Assembly: GCA_900498135.1 (NCBI GenBank)
Contig: LR026961.1
Location: 1,082,386 to 1,146,385, forward strand
DNA: 64,000 nt
Reading direction: 5' to 3'
From: an uncultured Desulfatiglans sp.
GTDB lineage: Bacteria > Desulfobacterota > DSM-4660 > Desulfatiglandales > Desulfatiglandaceae
Positions 40,001-48,747 of this stretch are shown one piece after another; the stretch's first letter is position 1; every line of letters starts with the position of its first letter. The notes beneath the pieces were generated by a model, which worked only from the letters and a program-made list of their open reading frames with translations, did no database searches and had not been told where the DNA came from. The translations under genes were made by a program, and so were the position numbers.

Positions 40001-40624
40001 ACTGTAGGCTACGAACTCTACCTGAGGATGATCGAACAGGCGGTGGCCGAATTCAAAGGCGAAGAATGGCTGCCGGAAATCAACCCCGAGATCCTCGTCG
40101 ACATGGAGGCCTATCTCCCGGAAGACTACATCATGGATACGGATGTCAGACTGAATCTCTATCGGCGTCTGTCGATCCTGAACGAGACACGGGATCTGGA
40201 AAATGTCGAGCGGGAGATGGTGGACCGCTTCGGCAAAGCCCCGCCTCCTGTGGAAAATCTTCTCTGGATGATGCGGCTGCGCATCTTTGCAAAACACCTC
40301 GGCATTGCGCGCCTCGAGGTCGGCACCGACAGCGTGACGCTCCACTTCGATCCCGATCGCCTGGCAGACCCGGCAAAGCTGGTGCAGAGGATAGGGACCC
40401 TCCCGAAGCGCTATCGTTTCCTGGGAGAGAATCGTTTGCGCATCCTGATGGGACCCCTTACCCTGCCGGAAGATCGCAGGCGCATCATGGAAAGTCTCCA
40501 GATCCTGCGCTCGGACCATCGGACGGCCCATGGAGAAATCAGCCGTTTTTCCGCCAGCCCCTCGCCCGGGGAGGATCGTTCCTATCGAAGACCGGCACGA
40601 AACGTCCAGGCGGGAAAGGGATAG
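37025..40624 (+). CDS. mfd: transcription-repair coupling factor
   Basis: 1199 residues. UvrB-homology domain at the N-terminus, then the CarD-like RNA-polymerase interaction domain (GDLVVHEEHGIGRYGGLLKM), then a RecG-like translocase: motif I GDVGFGKTEVALRA, DEEQRFGVKQKEALK (motif II), TATPIPRTLQMSLMGVRDLS, and QIYQLRGRVGRSKEKAYAYL. The C-terminal TRCF domain follows. Removes stalled RNA polymerase and recruits UvrA. Full length. Confidence 0.97.
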   Translation: MQNASTHPIHPLRAAIQSGKDPTRLTGLGGTAMSYLFALLAQRLDRPCLAVLPGKKQAEQFFQELQFFMAEQDNHRTGGPRRLYLLPPYDISPLSGLSPHREIVNLRIEALYALTSADNPVVVTSQEVLLYKLVPKGRLIQALEYLAAGEEIDREQLLRHLEICGYQRVSLVEERGDYAVRGGVLDIFPPSSPLPIRLELWGDHLESIRLFEPLSQRSEGAFDEWVLLPNTEIIMDEAAVQRARSMGRLPPPGAEGSHFPGQEAWLNHFYPGLDSLFDYLPADTLIAHFDPQRLQGGLKRMTERFQLDLERFREESVDKGLPFPETEGLIHGGDAVLLSLNSFQRLEVNELDLQTPGPSTERDGVHFQLEGTFGLDTDPDVQLAGQGRGSLAPLANKIALWLSRGGRVIIVSRTAKQANRLVEILSNYDVSVLGTVDSWEELPESPGLWICLGRLGRGFLWPAENLYIISEDEIFGQKRGRSRNREKARENALSWSTFSQLKQGDLVVHEEHGIGRYGGLLKMEIQNRVNDFILIEYANADKLYIPADRVSSLQTYVGADEVAPRLDQLGGRSWNIAKEKARKSVKRIAKQLVQLYALRRYRSGYAFSNPDHYYREFEATFEHEETPDQIKAIDDVLDDMTSERPMDRLICGDVGFGKTEVALRAAFKAVADGKQVALLVPTTVLAEQHYQTFTKRLSPYGIGVGLLSRFKPPSEQREVLAKVRSDKIQVLIGTHRLLQKDVSFMDLGLLIIDEEQRFGVKQKEALKKYRSMVDVLAITATPIPRTLQMSLMGVRDLSVIETAPEDRLAIQTYLSPFDENLIARAVRFEIERHGQVFFVHNRVQTIDMVAERLGAIVPEARIAVAHGQMKEKDLESTMLTFLRKELDVLVCSTIIESGLDIPSANTIIINEAERLGLAQIYQLRGRVGRSKEKAYAYLLISDGTHLTREAEKRLKALMDFSHLGAGLHLALHDLKIRGAGNILGFAQSGQIATVGYELYLRMIEQAVAEFKGEEWLPEINPEILVDMEAYLPEDYIMDTDVRLNLYRRLSILNETRDLENVEREMVDRFGKAPPPVENLLWMMRLRIFAKHLGIARLEVGTDSVTLHFDPDRLADPAKLVQRIGTLPKRYRFLGENRLRILMGPLTLPEDRRRIMESLQILRSDHRTAHGEISRFSASPSPGEDRSYRRPARNVQAGKG

Positions 40625-40772
40625 AACCCAGGATTTTTCTTGGCATGCTTCTTTCGAGATGCTAGGCTGATAGGTTAAAGTACGGAGTCGCGGCCCTTTT
40701 CTTGGAACACCTGGCCGGAACGAACGGATGTAAACGACCGGACAACCGGACACCGATGATGGAGTGCTTTTT

Positions 40773-41747
40773 ATGAACAGGAAGAAATGGACTTGCACGC
40801 TGGCAGGCTGCCTACTCATGTTTATTCCTTTTCCCGCAGGGCTATGCGCAGAAGTCTGCAATCGGGTGGTCGCCATCGTCAACGAAGACGTGATCACCCT
40901 GTACGAACTCAACCACAAGATCAGGCAGGTGACCGGCCTGGAGCCGGAAGAGTTTCGAAGCCAGGATGAAACCGCCTTTCTGGACGCACGTCGGAAGATT
41001 CTCGACTTTCTGATCGATGACAAAATTGCACAGAAGAAGATAGACGAACTGGGAATCAAGGTTTCACCGGCCGAAATCGATGATGCGATTGAAAAGATGA
41101 AACGGAACAACAACCTGACGCATGAAGATCTTCTCGCCCGGCTCGAAAGCCAGGGGATCTCCTATGAAACTCTGCGGGAGAACCTGAAGGATGAGCTCGA
41201 GCGGATGCAGTTGATCAACTTTGAAGTGAAATCCAAGATCATCGTGCGGGAAGAGGCCATGAGGGCTTATTACGACGAACACCGGGAACAGTACATCACC
41301 TATGAGACCCTTCACCTCGCTGCGATCGTTTTACCGGTCGGCAACCCTTCCGACAAACAGGAGCGGCAGAGGATCGAATCCCAAATCACAGATATCCACC
41401 GGCGCCTGAGCGCGGGAGAGGATTTCGGCGAACTCGCCCGCAGGTTTTCCCGCGGCCCCGGTGCCAAGGACGGAGGGGATTTGGGCCTTTTCAAGACAAG
41501 CCAGCTCAACAAGGCCCTTCTGGAGGCGGTCGAAGGGATGCAGCCGGGGCAGATCAGTCAACCTATCGAGACCGCTTCCGGTTTTCAGGTCATCAAACTG
41601 CTCGATCGCCGGGCGGGCGAAACCAAGGCCTATGAAGACGTCAAGGATGCCATCTACAGCGAGCTGTATCGCGAAGAGATCAACAGGCGTTACATGGAAT
41701 GGGTGAAACAACTGAGAGACCAGGCCTACACGAAAATCATCTTCTAA
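40773..41747 (+). CDS. SurA-like periplasmic peptidyl-prolyl isomerase
   Basis: 324 residues from ATG at 40773, TGGAGTG seven bases upstream. Signal peptide (MNRKKWTCTLAGCLLMFIP), SurA N-domain AIVNEDVITLYELNHKIRQV, then one parvulin (PpiC) domain of about 100 residues (ARRFSRGPGAKDGGDLGLFK and QPIETASGFQVIKLLDRR). SurA assists outer-membrane protein folding. E. coli SurA has two parvulin domains; one is common in this phylum. Confidence 0.92.
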   Translation: MNRKKWTCTLAGCLLMFIPFPAGLCAEVCNRVVAIVNEDVITLYELNHKIRQVTGLEPEEFRSQDETAFLDARRKILDFLIDDKIAQKKIDELGIKVSPAEIDDAIEKMKRNNNLTHEDLLARLESQGISYETLRENLKDELERMQLINFEVKSKIIVREEAMRAYYDEHREQYITYETLHLAAIVLPVGNPSDKQERQRIESQITDIHRRLSAGEDFGELARRFSRGPGAKDGGDLGLFKTSQLNKALLEAVEGMQPGQISQPIETASGFQVIKLLDRRAGETKAYEDVKDAIYSELYREEINRRYMEWVKQLRDQAYTKIIF

Positions 41748-41759
41748 AGCGATACAAGG

Positions 41760-42713
41760 ATGGAAAACGAGCAGGACAGACAAACAGAGGCCCCCGCAGG
41801 AGGCCGCAGGTCGATGCCCGGAGAGGGTATAGGCGCCTACCTGCGCGGTGAACGTGAACGGCAGGCGCTGAGCTTCGATGACATCCTGGAGCGCACACGG
41901 CTCCAGCCCCATATCCTCGAGGCCCTCGAAGCCGAGGATTGGGATCGGCTTCCCTCCCCCGCCTTCGCCAAGGGCTTCCTGCGCAACTATGTCTCCGCCC
42001 TGGGCCTTGACCCAGCGGCCGTCCTGGAACGATTCGGAGAAGAGCTTCCCAGACGGACGGCTCCCCTCAAACCGTTGACCCAGGAGGTCCGGCATCGCGG
42101 GCCGGGGCCGCTTCTGCTCGTCGCCGGACTGCTCCTGATTTGCCTGCTGGGCTTTCTCCTGTGGTCCAGCGGATCCAAGAAAAGCCTTGAGGAGCCGGCT
42201 TCCACGGCTCCGTCCGAGATCGACTCTGCAGCCGACGTTCGCGTTCCGCCCGACACCGGCCAAGATCCCGAACCCGTTGAAGCAGCGCCTTCCACCGGCA
42301 ATGACCTCCCGGAAAAATCCCCCGAGACGTCGGGGCCGCAACTCGATGCGAGTGCGCAACCTGAGCCGCCTCTTGCCGGGGAAAACACCGCGGGCGCCTT
42401 TTCCGAACCGGCTCCAGCGGAGACCCTTGCCGAGATGGAATCCCCGCCCGCGAAACTGACCCTGAAAATGCAGGTCATGAAACGGACCTGGGTCAAGATC
42501 TTTGTCGACGATCAACGTCCGGAAGAAAGGATTTTCGTGCCCGGCGAAGAAAAAGTGTGGCATGCGGAAAAAGGCTTCGAAATGCGCATCGGAAACGCGG
42601 GAGGCATCAGCCTCGAACTGAACGGCCAACCGGTGCAGAATCTGGGAAGGGAGGGGCAGGTCATCCGGTTGAACCTTCCCGCGGGTTACGAAAGGAGGCG
42701 TCAGGAGAGATAA
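41760..42713 (+). CDS. RodZ-like helix-turn-helix membrane protein
   Basis: 317 residues. N-terminal HTH_25 domain (GAYLRGERERQALSFDDILE, AEDWDRLPSPAFAKGFLRNY), one TM helix at about 117-133 (LLLVAGLLLICLLGFLLW), a long Pro/Ala/Glu-rich linker, and a C-terminal beta domain of the DUF4115 type (KMQVMKRTWVKIFVDDQRPE). RodZ links MreB to the membrane in cell-shape control. A start at 41814 is also possible. The tyrS start follows two bases after the stop. Confidence 0.88.
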   Translation: MENEQDRQTEAPAGGRRSMPGEGIGAYLRGERERQALSFDDILERTRLQPHILEALEAEDWDRLPSPAFAKGFLRNYVSALGLDPAAVLERFGEELPRRTAPLKPLTQEVRHRGPGPLLLVAGLLLICLLGFLLWSSGSKKSLEEPASTAPSEIDSAADVRVPPDTGQDPEPVEAAPSTGNDLPEKSPETSGPQLDASAQPEPPLAGENTAGAFSEPAPAETLAEMESPPAKLTLKMQVMKRTWVKIFVDDQRPEERIFVPGEEKVWHAEKGFEMRIGNAGGISLELNGQPVQNLGREGQVIRLNLPAGYERRRQER

Positions 42714-42714
42714 A

Positions 42715-43944
42715 TTGGAAAATGTTCTAGATACCCTGCAGTCAAGAGGTTTTGTTGAACAGGTGACCGATCTCGACGGCGTGCGGGATCTTCTCGACCG
42801 GCCGGCTGTCTGCTATATCGGCTTCGATCCAACCGCAAAGAGCCTGCATGTCGGGAGTCTCCTGCCTATCATGTCCCTCGTCCACATGCAGCAGTCCGGC
42901 CACCGACCCATTGCCCTGGTCGGCGGCGGAACGGGCATGGTCGGTGACCCGAGCGGCAAAACCGAGATGCGGCCCATTATGAGCCGTGAGCAGATCGATG
43001 AAAACGCTGAAGGACTCAAGGCGCAGTTGTCCCGATTCATCGATTTTTCGAACAACCATGCACTGCTGCTGAACAACGCCGACTGGCTGACGGAATTGCG
43101 GTATATCGACTTCCTGAGGGATATCGGAAAACATTTCTCGGTCAACCGCATGCTGGCCGCCGAAAGCTACCGCATGCGGCTCGAAACCGGACTCAGCTTC
43201 ATCGAATTCAACTACATGCTCCTTCAAGCCTATGATTTCTGGCATCTTTTCAAATACTACGATTGCCGCCTCCAGATGGGGGGGAACGACCAATGGGGTA
43301 ACATCCTTGCCGGTGAGGACCTCATCCGCCGCCTCGAAGGGGAAGCCGTGTTCGGCCTGACCTTCCCCCTCCTGACCACATCGGCCGGGATCAAGATGGG
43401 AAAAACCCACAAGGGGGCGGTGTGGCTGGACCCGGATCTCACTTCTCCTTACGATTACTATCAATATTGGATCAATCAGGACGACGCGGATATCCCGCGA
43501 TTTCTCGCCCTGTTCACCCTGCTGCCGATGGATGAGGTGCATCGCCTCTCCCAGTTGAAGGGTGCTGAGATCAACGCCGCCAAAGAGATCCTGGCCTATG
43601 AAGCGACGCGCATCTGCCATGGTAGACAGGAAGCCGACCGGGCACGCGAGGCGGCCAAGAGCCTTTTCGGGGAAGAGGAATCCGGCCTGGCCGATTCGGC
43701 GCCCCAGTTCTCTGTCTCTGTGAAGGAGTTGGAACAGGGCATCCCCGCCTTCATCCTCTTCGAGCAGTGCGGCCTCTGCAAGACGAGAGGAGACGCCCGC
43801 CGCCTGATCGGCCAGGGAGGCGCTTACTTGAACGGAGAAAGATTGGATGTCTTCGATCGTGTCGTCAACACCGCTGACCTGAAGGAAAACAGTCTTCTGC
43901 TGAGAGCAGGGAAAAAACGTTACATGCACGTCGTGGCCGCTTAA
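42715..43944 (+). CDS. tyrS: tyrosyl-tRNA synthetase
   Basis: 409 residues, TTG start with AGGAGA upstream. Class I: YIGFDPTAKSLHVGSLLPIM (HIGH-like), QAYDFWHLFKYYDCRLQMGG, KMGKT in AGIKMGKTHKGAVW (KMSKS-like), and a C-terminal S4-like RNA-binding domain (ARRLIGQGGAYLNGERLDVF). Charges tRNA-Tyr. Confidence 0.97.
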   Translation: MENVLDTLQSRGFVEQVTDLDGVRDLLDRPAVCYIGFDPTAKSLHVGSLLPIMSLVHMQQSGHRPIALVGGGTGMVGDPSGKTEMRPIMSREQIDENAEGLKAQLSRFIDFSNNHALLLNNADWLTELRYIDFLRDIGKHFSVNRMLAAESYRMRLETGLSFIEFNYMLLQAYDFWHLFKYYDCRLQMGGNDQWGNILAGEDLIRRLEGEAVFGLTFPLLTTSAGIKMGKTHKGAVWLDPDLTSPYDYYQYWINQDDADIPRFLALFTLLPMDEVHRLSQLKGAEINAAKEILAYEATRICHGRQEADRAREAAKSLFGEEESGLADSAPQFSVSVKELEQGIPAFILFEQCGLCKTRGDARRLIGQGGAYLNGERLDVFDRVVNTADLKENSLLLRAGKKRYMHVVAA

Positions 43945-44018
43945 AATTCGCCCCCCTCCCGGGGAAGGGTCCATGGGGAGCGGTTCCGCTGATCCAAGGC
44001 CCCTGGGGCAGCGGCCGG

Positions 44019-44999
44019 ATGAAGGACTTTATGAAAGAAGAAGAACTGGAAGACAGCCTGCTGGAAGAGGAAGCCGAGGAGGATCTTTCGCCCGTAGCGG
44101 AGGCGTATAGCCTTGCGCCGGCTACGGAACGGTCCCTTGCGGCCTATGATCCCCTTCAACGCTATCTTCTGGAGATCAAACAATATCCTCTACTCACCCG
44201 AGAAGAAGAAATGGAATTGGCGATCCGGGTCAGGGAAAAAAACGACCAGAACGCGGCCTACCGGCTCGTGACCGCCAACCTCCGTCTCGTTGTGAAAATC
44301 GCTATGGATTTCCACCGCTTTTGGACTCGAAACCTGCTCGATCTGATACAGGAGGGAAATGTCGGGCTCCTGCACGCCGTCAAGAAATTCGACCCCTACC
44401 GCGGCATCAAATTCTCCTATTACGCCTCCTTCTGGATCAAGGCTTACATTCTCAAGTCCATCATGGACAACTGGAAACTGGTCAAGATCGGAACCACTCA
44501 GAGCCAGAGAAAACTTTTTTTCAATCTGGCCAAGGAAAGGGACAAGCTGATCGCCCAGGGCTTCGATCCGGAGCCGCGCCTCCTCGCCGAGAGGCTGGAC
44601 GTCAAGGAAGAGGAAGTCGTGGAAATGAGCCAGCGGCTTGGAGGCTGGGAAGTCTCCCTCAGCTCGCCGATCGGGGAGGATTCCAGGGAACCCTTCAGTG
44701 CGCTGCTGCCGGACCCCGGAATCGGCGCCGACGAACAGATCTCCGAGGCCGAAGGCCGAAGCCGGCTCGCCGAGAAACTGAAGACCTTCCGCGAGACCCT
44801 TTCGGGTAAAGAAGCAGACATCTATGATCATCGTATCATGGCCGAAAAACCGCTGACGCTGCAGGATCTCGGTGACAAATACAACATTTCGCGCGAGCGT
44901 GTTCGTCAGATCCAGGAAAAAATCATCAAGAGGATCAAATCCTGGCTCAAGGAGGAAATCCCTGATTTCGAAGAAGAATACTCCGATTTTCTCAAGTGA
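44019..44999 (+). CDS. rpoH: RNA polymerase sigma-32 (heat-shock) family factor
   Basis: 326 residues. Regions 2.1-2.4 (ANLRLVVKIAMDFHRFWTRN, DLIQEGNVGLLHAVKKFDPY, IKFSYYASFWIKAYI), the RpoH box QRKLFFNLAKERDKL that is diagnostic for sigma-32 types, and region 4 (LTLQDLGDKYNISRERVRQI). An acidic N-terminal extension precedes region 1.2. ATG at 44031 has AAGGA just upstream and is an alternative start. Confidence 0.92.
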   Translation: MKDFMKEEELEDSLLEEEAEEDLSPVAEAYSLAPATERSLAAYDPLQRYLLEIKQYPLLTREEEMELAIRVREKNDQNAAYRLVTANLRLVVKIAMDFHRFWTRNLLDLIQEGNVGLLHAVKKFDPYRGIKFSYYASFWIKAYILKSIMDNWKLVKIGTTQSQRKLFFNLAKERDKLIAQGFDPEPRLLAERLDVKEEEVVEMSQRLGGWEVSLSSPIGEDSREPFSALLPDPGIGADEQISEAEGRSRLAEKLKTFRETLSGKEADIYDHRIMAEKPLTLQDLGDKYNISRERVRQIQEKIIKRIKSWLKEEIPDFEEEYSDFLK

Positions 45000-45147
45000 C
45001 GACGAGACCTTTTCCTTGCACTATCACCCGGATTTTCCTTCAAACGCCCACGCCCGGTCTGCACCGTGCCGCAAAGGGCGCAGCGGGGCGGGTCCACTTC
45101 TACAACTGAGAAAAACCCTATCGAGGCTGATCGTCGATCAAGAAGAG

Positions 45148-46983
45148 ATGATGCATCCACTGAAACCCGCTGCGCGGCTCGGCCGCCCTTTTCCCGGAGC
45201 GGCGCTCTTTCTGGCTGTCGCCCTGACCTTCATGGGCGGATGCGAGACGGTGCCGACCCAAGCCGTCCCCATTCGGCCCGACGCCGTTCCTGCGGCGCCC
45301 GAAAAGACGGCGCCCGAACCATCTCCGGATCCCGTCTCCGAATACCCCGGCACCGGCGATCCTGTGCTCCGGAGAAAAGGTTCAGACCCACTGAAGGAGG
45401 CGTACTCCTCATTTGCGATGGCCGCCCTCGCCGAGGCCGCCGGCCGGTATGACCAGGCGGGCCGTTACATTGCGGAGGCTCTGAAACATGATCCGGACTC
45501 CGTGTATCTGAACATGAAAATGGCCCTCCTGCTCAAAGAGATGAATCGCCCGCAGGAGGCCCTGCCCTATGCCCGGAAGGCCTTGGCAGACGACCCGAGC
45601 CAGACGGAGCCGTTAATCCTGCTTGGGGACCTGCACAGAATGCTGGGGGACGAGAAACAGGCGGCACAGGCCTATGAAAGCGTGCTGCGGGTCGATCCGG
45701 GGGATCAGAGGGTGCGTTTTCTGCTCGCAACCCTTTTCATCCGCACGGGCAGCTATTCCAGGGCCCTGGAACATCTCGATCTGATTCTCACTGAAAAACC
45801 GGGTCTCATCCTCGCCCATTATTACAAGGGGCGGGTCTATCTCGAAATGGAGAAATTCCAGGAAGCCGAGGAGTCCTTCCAGAACGCCTTGCAGTTCAAC
45901 GAGTTCTTCGAGCCTGCCCTGTTCGACCTGGGGACGCTCTACCAGATGACCGGGCGCGATGTCCAGGCGGTTTCCATGTACGAGACGCTGCTGTCGGCCT
46001 ATCCCGAAAACAGCTCCGCACGCGAACGGCTGGCGAACCTCTATTTCAAGCTCGGACTCAACGAAAAGGCCGAACAGCAGTTGGAGCAGATCAAGGCCCA
46101 CTCGGAACCCGGCGAACTCGGACGCCAATCCCTCGGTTTGATCTACTTGAAACAAGGGAGGCTGGACGAATCGATCGAAGAGCTCAAAATGATCCTCATG
46201 GCCTGGCCCGACGACGACAAGACGGCTTATTACCTCGCGACCGCATACGAAGAGAAGGGCGATTTTGAGCAGGCTGCAACATATTTCGCCAGGATCAAAC
46301 CCCAATCGACCTATTACACCAATGCTCGTCTGCATATGGCCTTCATGATGGAAAACGGCGGGGAATACCTGAAGGCCGCCGATCTGCTCCGGGATGCCTT
46401 GCGCCATTCACCGCAACCCGAGCTGTACATCATGTTGAGCACCATGCTCGAAAAGGCAGGGCAGGTCCAGGAAGCGGAGCAGGCGGTGCGCCAGGGCCTC
46501 GAGCGAGATCCGGATCACATCGATCTGATTTACCGGCTCGGCGTCCTGCTCGACAAACAGGGAGACAAAGCCGCCTGCCTCGAAGAGATGCAGCGGATCC
46601 TGCGCATCGACCCCGAGCATGCCGACGCACTCAACTACATCGGCTACACCTATGCCGAGCAGGGAATCCGGCTCGATGAAGCGCTGGAATTGATTGAAAG
46701 GGCGCTCGAGATCAAACCCGAAAGCGGCTACATCATGGACAGCCTGGGCTGGGTCTACTTCCAAAAAGGTCTCTACCAGGCAGCGATCCAATATCTTCAG
46801 AGGGCTGCGGAATTGGAGCCCAATGACCCGACGATCCACGAACACCTCGGGGACGCCTATTTCCGCGAACGCCTTTTTGACGAGGCCTTGAAAAGTTATG
46901 AAAAGGCTCTTTCCCTGGGGCCCTCGGACAAGCCGAGTCTCGAAGAGAAGATCCTTCGGACCAAGGCCCTGATAGGAAGGTAA
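45148..46983 (+). CDS. TPR-repeat lipoprotein
   Basis: 611 residues from ATG at 45148 (or the next codon). Lipoprotein signal with lipobox LTFMGGC, a Pro-rich stretch, then at least ten tetratricopeptide repeats of 34 residues (for example AALAEAAGRYDQAGRYIAEA and YLLGDL-like helices; SGYIMDSLGWVYFQKGLYQA). Likely outer-membrane anchored scaffold. It sits between rpoH and the LolB-like lipoprotein gene; the downstream start overlaps within 3 bp. Function beyond protein interaction is not visible. Confidence 0.85.
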   Translation: MMHPLKPAARLGRPFPGAALFLAVALTFMGGCETVPTQAVPIRPDAVPAAPEKTAPEPSPDPVSEYPGTGDPVLRRKGSDPLKEAYSSFAMAALAEAAGRYDQAGRYIAEALKHDPDSVYLNMKMALLLKEMNRPQEALPYARKALADDPSQTEPLILLGDLHRMLGDEKQAAQAYESVLRVDPGDQRVRFLLATLFIRTGSYSRALEHLDLILTEKPGLILAHYYKGRVYLEMEKFQEAEESFQNALQFNEFFEPALFDLGTLYQMTGRDVQAVSMYETLLSAYPENSSARERLANLYFKLGLNEKAEQQLEQIKAHSEPGELGRQSLGLIYLKQGRLDESIEELKMILMAWPDDDKTAYYLATAYEEKGDFEQAATYFARIKPQSTYYTNARLHMAFMMENGGEYLKAADLLRDALRHSPQPELYIMLSTMLEKAGQVQEAEQAVRQGLERDPDHIDLIYRLGVLLDKQGDKAACLEEMQRILRIDPEHADALNYIGYTYAEQGIRLDEALELIERALEIKPESGYIMDSLGWVYFQKGLYQAAIQYLQRAAELEPNDPTIHEHLGDAYFRERLFDEALKSYEKALSLGPSDKPSLEEKILRTKALIGR

Positions 46984-46985
46984 GA

Positions 46986-47792
46986 TTGAGGAGGTTCATC
47001 GGATACCGGAAAATATTGCTTCTCCCGGCGGCTGTGTTGGCCCTCTGCCTGACCTCGAGCTGCGCGCGACCGCCAGTCGAACCCCTTCAATCCCCCTACA
47101 GCCCGCCGATGGTCACATCGCTCGTCGCCGGCCTCGAACATCAAAAGGGGCTGGTCTCGTCCGCAGTCTGCGCGGGCACCTTGACCGTCGGGGAAAACGG
47201 TTCCGCTTCCAAGGTCAGTCTCCTCATGGCAGGCCGTCTGCAACCCCTCACCGTCAAGATCGAGATGACGCATTTCTGGGGTAATCCCCTTCTCCACATC
47301 CTCGTCCGCAACGACACGGTGGAGGTGCTCTCTTTCCGCGACAAGAAGCTGCTGATCGGAAGCCTGCGGGACCCGCTCTTCGAACCCTACCTGCCCGGCA
47401 TACTGGACCCCTCGGCACTCTGGGCCCTCGTGCGGGCGTACCCTGACATCGGACCCTACGAAAAGGCTTTGTCCCTGCGGCCCCAGGAAATTCAACTCCT
47501 CGATGAAGCCGGAAAACCCCTTCAAACATTCGCTTTTGACGTCCAGGCCGCCGCTCCCACGGCGGTCCATTTCCCGGCGCAGGGTCTTACCCTCTACTTC
47601 GACCGGTTCGCGCGCACCGGCCCCATTGATTATGCAAAGCGCTGCCGCATCGAACCCGCGGCAAGCAACCGTTTCATAGAAATCCAATGGGACGATATCA
47701 CCTTCAATCGAACGTTGCCGGAACCTGTCTTCGCTCTGCAGGTCCCCCCCGGTTACCGGATCGTGGAGATTGAACGGCGGGCCCTGGAGTAA
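46986..47792 (+). CDS. LolB/DUF4292-like outer-membrane lipoprotein
   Basis: 268 residues from TTG at 46986 with AGGAAGG just upstream. Signal peptide and lipobox (LALCLTSSC), then a beta-sheet-rich domain: SSAVCAGTLTVGENGSASKV, GRLQPLTVKIEMTHFWG, and FDRFARTGPIDYAKRCRIEP, resembling the half-barrel of LolB/LppX. Probably binds a lipid or lipoprotein acyl chain. The identification is by pattern and position, next to LPS glycosyltransferases. Confidence 0.7.
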   Translation: MRRFIGYRKILLLPAAVLALCLTSSCARPPVEPLQSPYSPPMVTSLVAGLEHQKGLVSSAVCAGTLTVGENGSASKVSLLMAGRLQPLTVKIEMTHFWGNPLLHILVRNDTVEVLSFRDKKLLIGSLRDPLFEPYLPGILDPSALWALVRAYPDIGPYEKALSLRPQEIQLLDEAGKPLQTFAFDVQAAAPTAVHFPAQGLTLYFDRFARTGPIDYAKRCRIEPAASNRFIEIQWDDITFNRTLPEPVFALQVPPGYRIVEIERRALE

Positions 47793-47795
47793 GCC

Positions 47796-48734
47796 ATGCC
47801 CGCCATGCCTGCCAACCTGGAAATCAGCTTTATCGTCGTCAACTGGAATACCCGCGAGTACCTCCTCGCCTGTCTCGAGAGCATTCACCGAACCGTGACC
47901 GATATCCCTTTCGAGATCATCCTCGTAGACAATGCCTCGCTGGATGGAAGCGTCGAGGCAGTGGAGAAACGGTTTCCCGAGGTGCACATCATCCGCAATG
48001 AGACCAACCGCGGGTTTGCGGCCGCCAACAACCAGGCCTTCACACCCATGCGCGGCCGGTACGCCCTTCTGCTCAACACCGATGCGGTCCTCCTCGACGG
48101 CGCAGTCAAAGAGCTGCACACCTTCATGGAAACGCAAACGGATGCCGCCATGGCATGCGGGCAACTTCTCAACCGGGACGGAACCCGTCAAAGATCCGTT
48201 GCCGCTTTTCCCTCCTGGCTGACGTTGATCGCCAACGAAACGCTGCTGAGCCTGCTGTTTCCTCGCAAACACCCTGGAAAACACAGGTGTCCCGCCACGC
48301 CACACCCGGTGGATTCATGCATCGGCGCCTGTCTGATGGTCAGGTCCTCCGCTATCCGAGAGGTGGGAGGGTTCGATGAGCGCTATTTCTTCTTCTTCGA
48401 AGAAACGGATTGGGCGCTGCAGATGAAGAAGGCAGGCTGGAGCAGCTATCTCGTTCCCCAGGCACGCATCATCCATGATCAAGGTCAAAGCGTGGGGCAG
48501 AATGTACGGGCAAGGATCCACTTTTACCGTTCGAGGTACCGGTACCTGCGCAAATGGCACCCGAGGTCCTTTGTGCTCCTCTGGACCCTGGTCTTTTTGC
48601 GACTGCTCGTAAACACCCTGCTGGCAAGCGCGGGCGTCCTCCTTTCGTTCGGAACCGCCCGCGCCTTGCGACGGCGGCTGAAGGTCTACATCCAGTTGAT
48701 TTTCTGGCACCTGAAAGGATGCCCCGAACCCTGA
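47796..48734 (+). CDS. family 2 glycosyltransferase
   Basis: 312 residues. GT-A fold: ISFIVVNWNTREYLLACLES, FEIILVDNASLDGSVEAVE, NRGFAAANNQAF, and LLLNTDAVLLDGAVKEL (DxD-like N-T-D), then DERYFFFFEETDWALQMKKA. The C-terminal hydrophobic segment near FVLLWTLVFLRLLVNTLL suggests membrane association. Rhamnosyltransferase-like group used for surface glycan or LPS assembly. Confidence 0.9.
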   Translation: MPAMPANLEISFIVVNWNTREYLLACLESIHRTVTDIPFEIILVDNASLDGSVEAVEKRFPEVHIIRNETNRGFAAANNQAFTPMRGRYALLLNTDAVLLDGAVKELHTFMETQTDAAMACGQLLNRDGTRQRSVAAFPSWLTLIANETLLSLLFPRKHPGKHRCPATPHPVDSCIGACLMVRSSAIREVGGFDERYFFFFEETDWALQMKKAGWSSYLVPQARIIHDQGQSVGQNVRARIHFYRSRYRYLRKWHPRSFVLLWTLVFLRLLVNTLLASAGVLLSFGTARALRRRLKVYIQLIFWHLKGCPEP

Positions 48735-48747
48735 GCAAGAGCGAAAC

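Noticed and set aside
38741-41113. 790-codon open frame antisense to mfd and the SurA-like gene
   Set aside because: It crosses two well-supported genes and their gap, with no motif. Shadow of codon bias.
46896-48305. 469-codon open frame antisense to the TPR, LolB-like and GT2 genes
   Set aside because: No domain pattern, and it covers the ends of three real genes.
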